The position numbers were made by a program, and so were the translations under genes. The notes beneath the pieces were generated by a model. That model was given only the letters and a program-made list of their open reading frames with translations. It did not search any database and was not told where the DNA came from. A DNA stretch of 64,000 nt from Bolinopsis microptera (lineage: Eukaryota > Ctenophora > Tentaculata > Lobata > Bolinopsidae). Position 1 is the first letter of the stretch, and every line of letters starts with the position of its first letter. The stretch is taken from contig NC_087075.1 of NCBI RefSeq assembly GCF_026151205.1, positions 4,066,359 through 4,130,358 on the forward strand, written 5' to 3'. Below are positions 10,562-21,200 of this stretch, in pieces.

Positions 10562-11521
10562 GTGCAAGTACCGCCTTTTTTCAACTGCTTTAGATGTTTT
10601 AAAGGTTCTCATGATTGCGAGAGGAACAGAGTGCTGCACGAGACACTATCCAACATGAATACCCCTGCAGGATTTGTTTGGTTGTGTGATAAGTGTCATG
10701 ATATTGTTGATCCGATAGAACCCAGAAAACATAAGTCACGTCATAATTCTGGAACACTCCCTGCTGGGGATCAGTTTTCTGACAGCTCTAATGTCTGTAA
10801 TGACTTATCAAGCATTGCTCTCCAGAACGCTATATCGTCAACCCAATATGATCCCTCTCAAAACACACCTGAGCATCGTCCTCCTCCTCAAAACACACCT
10901 GAGAATCACGCTGCCCCATCCTCCAACGAAACTTGTCGGAATTTTCTAAATTGGAACTGCCCCCACGGTATGAGCGGGAAGAAGGAAGTTAGTGGGAAAT
11001 GCTGCTCCTATATTCATCCCCGGGTGTGTAACCAGTTTCGCATGTCTGGGACGACAGGTAGAAAGGGTTGCAAAAAGGGCAAGAATTGTCCTTTCTTCCA
11101 TCCTGAAATCTGCAAAACTGCGCTTGACATCGGTTCATGTTCTAAAAAGGATTGTTCGAATTTTCACCCTCGCTCTGCTCGAAAGAAAAATAACAACAAC
11201 AACAACAACAAACCCAGCAGTGTCCCCCGAAAAGCGAAGCAGAAACAAAATGGTGCAAATCAGAACGTCAGCAATTCTGAATCGAGCAATTTTTTAGAGT
11301 TGCGAAACTTGGTCACGGGCATGGCGACCAAGTTAGAAGCGATGGAGAAGAAGATGAGCCAAGGTGCACCAGCGTGCCATCCTCACACGCAGCCAACTTC
11401 AGCTCTCCAAGCTCCCCCCACCATGATGTACCCGGCTCCAGCACCCCAGCCTATGATGTCTCTAGGAGTGCCCAGGCTACCGCCCCATCCCATGCCTTAC
11501 TCTCATCACTCCTTCTATTAA
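10562..11521 (+). CDS. LINE ORF1 protein with CCCH zinc fingers
   Basis: 319 codons. The N-terminus has a PHD-like pair of Cys motifs (CFRCFKGSHDC and WLCDKCHD, residues about 10-55). Residues about 120-200 hold a row of CCCH-type fingers: one around CPHGMSGKKEVSGKCCSYIH, then CKKGKNCPFFH (C-x5-C-x3-H) and CSKKDCSNFH (C-x4-C-x3-H). A low-complexity Asn/Lys/Pro stretch follows, a short helical segment (LVTGMATKLEAMEKKM) that could form a coiled coil, and a Pro/Met-rich end. ORF1 proteins bind the element's RNA; the CCCH array could serve that role. The ATG at 10562 is the first in frame before the Cys motifs. Its end overlaps the ORF2 start, so ORF2 translation may depend on reinitiation or frameshifting. 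Confidence 0.75.
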   Translation: MQVPPFFNCFRCFKGSHDCERNRVLHETLSNMNTPAGFVWLCDKCHDIVDPIEPRKHKSRHNSGTLPAGDQFSDSSNVCNDLSSIALQNAISSTQYDPSQNTPEHRPPPQNTPENHAAPSSNETCRNFLNWNCPHGMSGKKEVSGKCCSYIHPRVCNQFRMSGTTGRKGCKKGKNCPFFHPEICKTALDIGSCSKKDCSNFHPRSARKKNNNNNNNKPSSVPRKAKQKQNGANQNVSNSESSNFLELRNLVTGMATKLEAMEKKMSQGAPACHPHTQPTSALQAPPTMMYPAPAPQPMMSLGVPRLPPHPMPYSHHSFY

Positions 11522-14490
11522 ATGCGAGGAGCTTGAATCCGTCTGCGAATAGTGTCGGCAGATGGAAACTTAATGACCTTATTGGTCATGTTGAGGAAAA
11601 ACGAGAGTCAGGGCACTTGTTCCCCTTCATCGCGATTACGGAGTCCTGGTTAAAGTCATACTACAGTGACGCTCAACTCCAGATACCGGGCTACTCAGTT
11701 TCAAGATGTGATCGTAGCAAGAGGAGTGGAGGAGGTGTTCTTCTCTACTCATTGTCGTCTCTCCCAGTGTCAGCTTCAGAGTTTTACGACGACGGTACTT
11801 GTCAGGGGCTGTGCAATGTTTACCCATCTGCAAAGCTATTGGTGGCAGTCATCTACAGACCCCCTGATGCGAGCCTATCAAGCTTCTCAAAGCTTTTGGA
11901 TCACTTGGGGCACGCTATCGAAAACCTTGACAACGATTATGAGTTGTTCATAACAGGTGATTTCAACTTACCTCAGGTTGACTGGGGATCGCTTCAGATC
12001 CACAGCGGTGGGACATCAGAATCAAATTTATCGGCCCAACGCTTGTTAAACTTTATGTCAACCTACCTTCTTAGTCAAATGGTCAACGTGCCTACCAGAG
12101 GAAACAACATTTTGGACCTAGTTCTCTGTAACAATGACCGACTGATATCGGATGTTAAAACTGAAGCAACCGATATATCTGATCACGATATGGTCAGCGT
12201 CCTACTCTCCTTCAACCCTGGTGTGATGGAGGAGGCCCATGCTACATATCTTGATGAAATGAACTTTCGAGCATTAGATTTCAATCAAGCTGATTTTCCC
12301 CGACTGAATAAGGTTTTTGAAGCTATTGATTGGGATGAACTGAGAGATGCTGGTACGTTCGAGGAATTTCCTGCCAAGTTCACGGATAAAGTACTAAACA
12401 CGTGCATATCGAACATTCCCAAGAAACGACCTCCATCAGGCAAGCCTAAGCTCTACAATTCTCTCAGAAGACGGAAGTCTAAGCTTAAAACTCGTCTCTC
12501 CGCAGCAAGGTGCGCCGGTGACAATGCCCGAATCAAGAAACTTGAAGACGAGATCGGGCTGGTGTGCTATGAGATAAAGGAGGCCATAGTCAACCATCTC
12601 GAACAAGGTGAGAGGAGAGCGGTGGAGCGGATCAAAAGTAACCCCAAATATTTCTTCTCCTATGCCAAATCATTCTCCAAAGTGAAACACAACATTTCTA
12701 CCCTCCTGAACGACAATAAGGAACTAGTCACTGAACGGAAAGAACTCGCCAACATCCTTCAACAACAGTTCTGCTCCGTTTTCAGCGACCCTAACTGTCC
12801 CGACACAGCAGTCCCTACATTTGCGGTACCACCCCTTATCAGTAGAGACAATGACATTGTGTTAACACCTGATAGTATCATGGAAGCTATATCTGAAATT
12901 AAGCTAGACTCTGCCCCTGGACCCGATGGAATACCAGCTATTCTTCTCAAAAGGTGTGCTACCAGCCTTAGTGTCCCGGTTTATCTTATGTGGTCAGAGT
13001 CCATGTCATCTGGTATAGTGCCACGCTTCTACAAGACGGGTTATGTTTCGCCACTTTTCAAGAAAGGCAGTAGATGTGAAGCTGGAAACTACAGACCTGT
13101 CACTTTGACCTCCCACGTTGTAAAAGTGTATGAAAGAGTGATAAGGAAACATATGGTGGAGTATTTGGAAGCCAACAGTCTCTTGACCGATAAGCAGCAT
13201 GGTTTCAGAGCGAATAGGAGCTGCTTGACTCAAATGCTCGGCCATTTTGACGACATCTACGAAGGGTTTACTCGTGGTGAAGATACAGATTCTATATATC
13301 TGGATTACGCTAAGGCGTTCGATAAAGTCGACTTAAATCTTCTCATCCACAAGCTGGAAAAATATGGGTTTCATGGCAAGCTCATAGAGTGGATAAAGTC
13401 CTTTCTCTTTGATCGCGAACAAGTCGTGGTGCTTAATGGAGTTCACTCGGTTATCGCAAAGGTTTTAAGTGGTGTTCCCCAGGGAAGCGTTTTGGGGCCG
13501 CTTCTATTTATCTTGTTCATCAATGATCTAGAACAAGTAGTGGACTCATCTAGGGTGAGTTTTTTCGCCGATGATACTAGAGTCTCCAAACAGATTGGCT
13601 GTTTTGAAGACTGTCAGTTGTTACAAGAAGATATCTATAAGATTCTTGACTGGTCACGTAGCAACAACATGAAGCTTCACGAGCAGAAGTTCGAGCTGTT
13701 AAATCACCTCCATAACAGTAAGAGCTCATTCCCCGAACTACCCTTCTTTGCCGAAACACTGCGTTACAAAGTATCCAGTCAGGACATACTTTATCCTGTC
13801 GAAAACGTCCGAGATCTTGGAGTTATGGTTTCAAGTGATCTTAGCTGGTCGACACACATCGGCAACATGGTACCCAAAGCAAGGAGCACACTATCTTGGG
13901 TATTCAGTGTGTTCAAAACTCGCGACAAGACCGTAATGACTACTCTCTACAAGTCACTAGTAAGAAGCTTACTAGAGTATTGCTGCCCACTCTGGAGCCC
14001 TACCAAGGTGACTGAAATACAGCTGATAGAGGGGGTGCAAAGAACTTTCACCAGTCGTATTGGCGGTCTTCAACATCTCAACTATTGGGAAAGACTCGTA
14101 CAGCTTAAATTGATGTCTCTACAGCGCAGACGGGAGAGGTATATCATCCTGATGATGTGGAAGATTCTCCATAATGTGGTACCAAACTGCTGTGATATCA
14201 AATTCAAGGTGACCCCTAGACACGGGGATGTAGCTGTCATACCCTCATTGTCAAAGTCAAGTTCCTTACGCAACCAGTCACTGTACGACAGGTCTTTTGC
14301 AGTTCAAGGACCGAAGCTGTGGAACAAAGTGCCTCACACAGTAAAGGCTGATTCATCCTTTGACATGTTTAAGTGTAGTTTGTCGAACTTTCTTGCTTTG
14401 ATACCGGACAACCCTCCGGTCGCCGGCTACAGCTGCAGTTGGTCAAACTCACTGGTCGACTACTCGCCATCCAGGTGGTCAGATATCTGA
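11374..14490 (+). CDS. LINE ORF2: AP endonuclease and reverse transcriptase
   Basis: 1038 codons from the ATG at 11374. An APE-type endonuclease occupies about residues 50-285 with ITESWL, VIYRPPD, ITGDFNLPQVDW (near 190) and ISDHDMV (near 268), so the catalytic Glu, Asp, Asn and His residues are present. The reverse transcriptase follows (about 480-770): YRPVTLTS, the motif A stretch LDYAKAFDKVD (near 642), GVPQGSVLGPLLF (near 700) and the catalytic FADD (near 730). The C-terminal region (ARSTLSWVFSVFKTRDKTVM, LLEYCCPLWSP, YDRSFAVQGPKLWNKVP) is typical of the CR1/Jockey group. No stop or frameshift is seen, so the enzyme could be functional. The protein makes the nick and copies the element RNA at the target site. 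Confidence 0.9.
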   Translation: MPSSHAANFSSPSSPHHDVPGSSTPAYDVSRSAQATAPSHALLSSLLLLNARSLNPSANSVGRWKLNDLIGHVEEKRESGHLFPFIAITESWLKSYYSDAQLQIPGYSVSRCDRSKRSGGGVLLYSLSSLPVSASEFYDDGTCQGLCNVYPSAKLLVAVIYRPPDASLSSFSKLLDHLGHAIENLDNDYELFITGDFNLPQVDWGSLQIHSGGTSESNLSAQRLLNFMSTYLLSQMVNVPTRGNNILDLVLCNNDRLISDVKTEATDISDHDMVSVLLSFNPGVMEEAHATYLDEMNFRALDFNQADFPRLNKVFEAIDWDELRDAGTFEEFPAKFTDKVLNTCISNIPKKRPPSGKPKLYNSLRRRKSKLKTRLSAARCAGDNARIKKLEDEIGLVCYEIKEAIVNHLEQGERRAVERIKSNPKYFFSYAKSFSKVKHNISTLLNDNKELVTERKELANILQQQFCSVFSDPNCPDTAVPTFAVPPLISRDNDIVLTPDSIMEAISEIKLDSAPGPDGIPAILLKRCATSLSVPVYLMWSESMSSGIVPRFYKTGYVSPLFKKGSRCEAGNYRPVTLTSHVVKVYERVIRKHMVEYLEANSLLTDKQHGFRANRSCLTQMLGHFDDIYEGFTRGEDTDSIYLDYAKAFDKVDLNLLIHKLEKYGFHGKLIEWIKSFLFDREQVVVLNGVHSVIAKVLSGVPQGSVLGPLLFILFINDLEQVVDSSRVSFFADDTRVSKQIGCFEDCQLLQEDIYKILDWSRSNNMKLHEQKFELLNHLHNSKSSFPELPFFAETLRYKVSSQDILYPVENVRDLGVMVSSDLSWSTHIGNMVPKARSTLSWVFSVFKTRDKTVMTTLYKSLVRSLLEYCCPLWSPTKVTEIQLIEGVQRTFTSRIGGLQHLNYWERLVQLKLMSLQRRRERYIILMMWKILHNVVPNCCDIKFKVTPRHGDVAVIPSLSKSSSLRNQSLYDRSFAVQGPKLWNKVPHTVKADSSFDMFKCSLSNFLALIPDNPPVAGYSCSWSNSLVDYSPSRWSDI

Positions 14491-14540
14491 TGACCCTTCC
14501 GGCTCCACGGATGAACTCAACGAAGTAACGAAGTAAGTAA

Positions 14541-15284
14541 GGGATCGTTAGCTTATTCTCATTTCCTTTTCTTTACTTTAATCTGACATTGATGTTGTGG
14601 AAATAGTACATTTACAAACCTTGTACACATTAATTATTAATTATTAGAACTTATGTTTTGTTTTCATTATTCCTTCTTTGTAACTCTTACTGATGTTTCG
14701 TTTAATGTGCACTTCCTGCAATAAGAGAATAACTATGAGGAGTCGTCATGTCGGATAATAATAGAAACATGATCAGTTATATCACCATCGTGATCACAAA
14801 AGGGAATCAATTACCGTATTTTGTTAGGATTTACTGAAGTTTTTAGCCTCAGTTAATTCGATTGCCCAAAAAATGTTGACCGTTAACTTGCAGTGTTGGA
14901 TAGTTGACTTGCTTTTTATTTATAGCACCTACCACAGTATTAGGGAACATATTGAAGGGGAGATAACCATAATGTCCGTGTTTTTTTTGCATTTTTCCAT
15001 TTTGGCTCCCTTTCAGGATCAGTTTAAATCTCTAAAAGAGGGTGCAACGTGCTGTAACCCGAGCGGCTAATCTTTAAATTCAATTAAAAGAAATATTGCA
15101 CTTTAGCTCGGGCCTTGATTATCGTTCACACTGTTTTTTATTGCGATCCACTGCCTAAGTTCTGTTGTGTTGTTTTATACTCGACGCGTATACTAAAACT
15201 ATTAGTTACCTTTAAAAGAATTGTGAGGATCCAAATTGGCCACCATTTATGTACCAACTGTTCTAACTAACTTGCAATCTAGGC
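14541..15284. promoter_or_regulatory. 5' flank and probable 5' UTR of metalloproteinase copy A
   Basis: From about 15014 onward (AGGATCAGTTTAAATCTCTA) the sequence is shared with the flank of copy B at 31886-32156, so the duplicated unit begins here, roughly 270 bases before the start codon. Before 15014 the two flanks are unrelated. Conservation includes AGCTCGGGCCTTGATTATCG and AAATTGGCCACCATTTATGT. No TATA box is convincing. Positions 14541-15013 show nothing else that I can support. Confidence 0.5.
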
Positions 15285-18200
15285 ATGCTACAAGTGGCTA
15301 GGCAATTGTCAGTTTTACTGCTTCTCACTTTGAGAGGAAGTGCACTTCCGTTACTAAGTTCCCTGAAGTGTTTGAACGAGAACGATGGGGACGAGGACTG
15401 TTATTCTTCTTTTGATGAGGGTAAGTTTGATTAAATGGGGGCGAGGGATGTTATTCTTCTTTTACTGAGGGTAAGTTTAATTAAATGTGGGCGAGGGGTG
15501 TTATTCTTCTTTTGATGAGGGTAAGTTTAATTGAATGGGGGCGAGGGGTGTTATTCTTCTTTTGATGAGGGTAAGTTTAATTAAATGGGGGCGAGGGGTG
15601 TTATTCTTCTTTTGATGAGGGTAAGTTTAATTAAATGGGGGCGAGGGATGTTATTCTTCTTTTACTGAGGGTAAGTTTAATTAAATGTGGGCGAGGGGTG
15701 TTATTCTTCTTTTGATGAGGGTAAGTTTAATTGAATGGGGCGAGGGATGTTATTCTTCTTTTGATGAGGGTAAGTTTGATTAAATGTGGGCGAGGGATGT
15801 TATTCTTCTTTTGATGAGGGTAAGTTTAATTAAATGGGGGCGAGGGTTGTTATTCTTCTTTTGATGAGGGTAAGTTTAATTAAATGGGGGCGAGGGATGT
15901 TATCCTTCTTTTGATGAGGGTAAGTTTGATTAAATGGGGGCGAGGGATGTTATCCTTCTTTTGATGAGGGTAAGTTTGATTGAATGGGGGCGAGGGATGT
16001 TATCCTTCTTTTGATGAGGGTAAGTTTGATTGAATGGGGGCGAGGGATGTTATCCTTCTTTTGATGAGGGTAAGTTTAATTAAATGGGGGCGAGGGATGT
16101 TATCCTTCTTTTGATGAGAATAAGTTTAATTAAATGGGGGCGAGGGATGTTATCATTCTTTTGATGAGGGTAAGTTTAATTAAATGGGGGCGAGGGATGT
16201 TATCCTTCTTTTGATGAGGGTAAGTTTGATTAAATGGGGGCGAGGGATGTTATCCTTCTTTTGATGAGGGTAAGTTTAATTAAATGGGGGCGAGGGATGT
16301 TATTCTTCTTTTGATGAGGGTAAGTTTGATTAAATGGGGGCGAGGGATGTTATCCTTCTTTTGATGAGGATAAGTTTAATTAAATGGGGGCGAGGGGTGT
16401 TATTCTTCTTTTGATGAGGGTAAGTTTAATTAAATGGGGGCGAGGGATGTTATTCTTCTTTTACTGAGGGTAAGTTTAATTAAATGTGGGCGAGGGGTGT
16501 TATTCTTCTTTTGATGAGGGTAAGTTTAATTGAATGGGGCGAGGGATGTTATTCTTCTTTTGATGAGGGTAAGTTTGATTGAATGGGGGCGAGGGATGTT
16601 ATCCTTCTTTTGATGAGGGTAAGTTTAATTAAATGGGGGCGAGGGATGTTATCCTTCTTTTGATGAGGGTAAGTTTGATTGAATGGGGGCGAGGGATGTT
16701 ATCCTTCTTTTGATGAGGGTAAGTTTAATTAAATGGGGGCGAGGGATGTTATCCTTCTTTTGATGAGGGTAAGTTTAATTAAATGGGGGCGAGGGATGTT
16801 ATCCTTCTTTTGATGAGGGTAAGTTTAATTAAATGGGGGCGAGGGATGTTATCCTTCTTTTGATGAGGGTAAGTTTAATTAAATGGGGGCGAGGGATGTT
16901 ATCATTCTTTTGATGAGGGTAAGTTTAATTAAATGGGGGCGAGGGATGTTATCCTTCTTTTGATGAGGGTAAGTTTGATTGAATGGGGGCGAGGGATGTT
17001 ATCCTTCTTTTGATGAGGGTAAGTTTGATTGAATGGGGGCGAGGGATGTTATCCTTCTTTTGATGAGGGTAAGTTTGATTGAATGGGGGCGAGGGTTGTT
17101 ATCCTTCTTTTGATGAGGGTAAGTTTAATTAAATGGGGGCGAGGGATGTTATTCTTCTTTTGATGAGGGTAAGTTTAATTAAATGGGGGCGAGGGGTGTT
17201 ATCCTTCTTTTGATGAGGGTAAGTTTGATTGAATGGGGGCGAGGGATGTTATCCTTCTTTTGATGAGGGTAAGTTTAATTAAATGGGGGCGATGGATGTT
17301 ATCCTTCTTTTGATGAGGGTAAGTTTGATTGAATGGGGGCGAGGGATGTTATTCTTCTTTTAATGAGGGTAAGTTCAGATATATATAAACACTCTGTATT
17401 TAAAAGAAAAGTATGGTATCTTGGATGCAATTAGTTACGACTAGCATAATTAATTGTAGCGTAGTAAATTACTGGATCAAACTATTGATTACGATTCAAA
17501 TGTGGTCTCTCGGATATAATTAGTTACGAATAATATTGATTGCTCAATGAAATAAATGATTACGATTAAAATGTGGTATATAAGTCGTTCGTTTTTGGTG
17601 AAGTATTATCAGTTGCCATCATCAACAACAACAACTATTCCAATTCCTGACATGGTACTCTTCTGTCTAATGGACGAAATTAATGGACCCACCGCCTCCC
17701 TAGAGAATGCTAGAGACTTCCTATTCCAGAAAAACCTCCTAAAGAGCTCCATGTCCTGTCCTGGGTGTAATGCATCTATGTCCCTGGTTCCCTGCTCGTC
17801 CTCGAATACTGTTATTATACAGTAATATGATCTGGTAGACAGTGGTCCGCAGACAGTGGTCCGCGGACAGTGGTCCGCGGACCAGTGGTCGGGCTATCTC
17901 GATACTGCCGAAAAGTGTCCAGTTATGTTTATATTTCTTGATGAAATAACCAAATATAAGTAACTTAATATCTTTATTAATATTGATAATCTGTAAATTC
18001 AGTTGCGCTGGATTTGCGGGCTTTCGGCTCGTCCATTGAGAGTTTAGCACAGATACAGAAAGCTGGAGTACGACCCTTTGACAGTAAGTAATTAGTTGCT
18101 TTGATAATTTGACGTGTGTAAGTAATTAGTTACTTCGATAATTAGACGTGTGTAAATCTCACATTTCATTTTAATCATTCACGTGTTAACTATCCCGATT

Positions 18201-21200
18201 AGACAGGCTAATTAATAACTTTAGCACTCCTCCAAGAAGACCTTTCATAACTTACTAAATACCCCCTTTCAGTCGAACAGGATACCCCTGAACCAACTAA
18301 AAAACTTACTCTGAGATTATTAGAAACAGCTGTAGAACAGGAAACTAGCTTATCAAAAAGCCCAATAGTAAGTGATCAATAATCGTAAGTAATAAATAAT
18401 TGGCAAAAGGTAGATGGTTTGGTTGGAGGCTTATGTTTTTGCTGTATAGCATTTTAGTCACTCCGCAGTTCATTAACGGTGTCTCAACTCTATAAAATGG
18501 CGAAATTGAGACTTAGCTACCGATTATCACGAAACTTGTCATACATTTCACAGTTTCTGCTTGAATACAAAATTGGTCATCTATACTGATGCATAAAATA
18601 TGCCCTGAATGTTATTATTCTACAGGGTTATTTAACAAAGTACGGGAACGTGAAGGTAACCAGGTAACCAGGTAACCAGGTAACCAGGTAACCAGGTAAC
18701 CAGGTAACCAGGTAACCAGGTAACCAGGTCACCAGGTAACCAGGTAACCAGGTAACCAGGTAACCAGGTAACCAGGTAACCATGTAACCAGGTAACCAGG
18801 TAACCAGGTAACCAGGTAACCAGGTAACCAGGTAACCAGGTAACCATGTAACCAGGTAACCAGGTAACCAGGTAACCAGGTAACCAGGTAACCAGGTAAC
18901 CAGGTAACCAGGTAACCAGGTAACCAGGTAACCAGGTAACCAGGTAACCAGGTAACCAGGTAACCAGGTAACCAGGTAACCAGGTAACCAGGTAACCAGG
19001 TAACCAGGTAACCAGGTAACCAGGTAACCAGGTAACCAGGTAACCAGGTAACCAGGTAACCAGGTAACCAGGTAACCAGGTAACCAGGTAACCAGGTAAC
19101 TGCAGGTAACCAGGTTACCAGGTAACTGCAGGTAACCAAGTATGAATGTTATTATTCTACAGGGTTATTTAACAAAGTACGGGTACGTTAAGGGGGTGTT
19201 GAAGGTGATGAAGTCTTGTTCTGACTCAGATGATACTATCCGCTCTGCTGAGATACTGGCTTCTATGATTACATTCCAGAGATTTACCCAGTTAGTATCA
19301 TTCTAGGAAATGTGTGAAATGTGTTAGTTAAATTATGTGAAATTTAGTGCTTTTAAAATTTTTATAGAACCCAATCTTGTATATAAACAATGAGGGTAAA
19401 TTTAGAGGTTATAGTTCTTTCCTCCAAACTTCTATTTGATTAGCTTGTTTTGTGCAAACACAATATCAAAAAAGATAATACCTTAAAGTTTATACAAACA
19501 CACCCTTCACAGTGCAACTAACGTAGACATCTTCATAAAGATGAGCCATGCTCGATGTTCGGTCCCTGACATTAACTTTGACAGTGATGGCAACCTTGAT
19601 GAACAATCTGCAGAAATAATCTTATCTGCTGTTGAATTTGAAGGAACGGATAATCTTAAAGGTAAGCTTCTTTTTCAGCTCGCTTCACGGTCAGTTAGAT
19701 TTGCATTAAGTATGTATATTTGCGATTTGTATTAACTTTAAGTATAGGTTTGATTTGCATTAAGTATAGGTGTGATTTGCATTAAGTATAGGTGTGATTT
19801 GCATTAAGTATATGTGTGATTTGCATTAAGTATAGGTGTGATTTGCGTTAGGTATAGGTGTGATTTTTCCCATAGCCCCCTTATTATTTTACATGTTATA
19901 TTCCTGTACAAAAACATAAATTTTCAAAAAAACGGAACATATCAAAATATGTTGATAGTGGTACTTCCTTAGACCAATAGATAAATAAAACTTACAGGGA
20001 ATCTACTGTAACAATTAAATATAACAAAAGTCAAATTTAAAAAATTAAATTTCTTACCAATTATTACAGAAAGAGTGGGAGAGTTCAGGAGTTCCCATGA
20101 GTCAAACAGAAGAAGGAAAAGGGCAGCAACTTCAAAAGGAACACTAGACCTGTCAGATAAAACTGAGTTTACCTACAATCTGATAAACAAGCCATCAGGG
20201 CAAAGCATGCCATTCGCTAATGATGGGGTTGATATTGCTTTTGAATCGTGGAGCAATGCAATAGGGCCTGCTGTGACCTTTATACGTACTGTAAGTATCT
20301 AGTTCTTATCAGTAATTTACTAGAATGAAAGGAGACTCTCATTCAGTATTATAAGTCGAGCATTATTCTTTTAGAACCCCATTTCTAAGTCTTATAGTAT
20401 ATTATAAAAACACCGTAAGTAAAATAAATGTACTCAATGAATGTGTGCCAAAAGATCAAGAATCTTAGGATACTCCTTCAGAACATCTACATTGTAGTGT
20501 ACTGTAAAACAAGGGCGGTCGAACTATTCGATGACCCTGTAGAGGAATCTACAAACTTTACAAATTATACAAATTATAACTATTAGTAAAATTAATGCAT
20601 TACCTCTCAGACTAGTCAGAAACCAGATGCTAAGTTAGAGTTCGTTGCAGATGAACACAATGATTATACTTTTGATGGAGACGAACTTGCTCATGCTCCC
20701 TTCCCTTCTAGCGAATATCATGGCAGTGTAAGTTATGCCTTTATATTATTATAGTGACATCAATCTTCAATAACATCGTTTACTTTGTTACGCTTATAAA
20801 AAGTTCCTTTTTGTTTAGTAGAGCACTTGAACCCGAGAAACAAACACTTTCGTAATGTAATGACATCTATAGACCATAGCCAATATGAACGAAATTACAA
20901 AACTCATCTACATCTATACAAATTAATTGTGCTGTTTTAAACCCTCCAACATGACTCCAATTATTCATGTGCTCATTTTTGATTAATATATGGCAGACGA
21001 TGAAATGACTCTAAGATAATAGTAATATTCAATAACTATAGTAAGTTCAGGTTCACTACAGAGCAAACAGAGTTTGGGAAGTTAATGCAGACGACAAAGT
21101 GGATTTCATCTACGTAACCGTTCACGAGCTGGGACATTACCTTGGTATGATTATTACGTTATTATTTATTTATAGTTATCACTAATTATTCATTAATTAT

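Larger units (their letters stand above)
10320..14540 (+). mobile_element. Apparently intact two-ORF non-LTR retrotransposon (CR1/Jockey-like)
   Basis: The element carries ORF1 (10562-11521) and ORF2 (11374-14490), overlapping by 148 bases in different frames, both without interruption. After the ORF2 stop the 3' region ends in a short repeat (GAAGTAACGAAGTAAGTAAG, about 14520-14540), the kind of simple tail seen in CR1-group LINEs instead of poly(A). The 5' boundary is uncertain; it may begin before 9831 if the tandem units belong to it. I could not identify a target duplication. Among the LINE remnants in this window it is the only one with both ORFs open. Confidence 0.75.

Noticed and set aside
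15421-17368. CRISPR-like array
   Set aside because: The units are contiguous without unique spacers and derive from the exon 1 boundary; it is a eukaryotic minisatellite.
18632-19139. Long frames of repeated TWLPGYLV on the minus strand (also at 50597-51133)
   Set aside because: They are translations of the AGGTAACC satellite, whose 8-bp unit has no stop in several frames; no start, splice or domain evidence.
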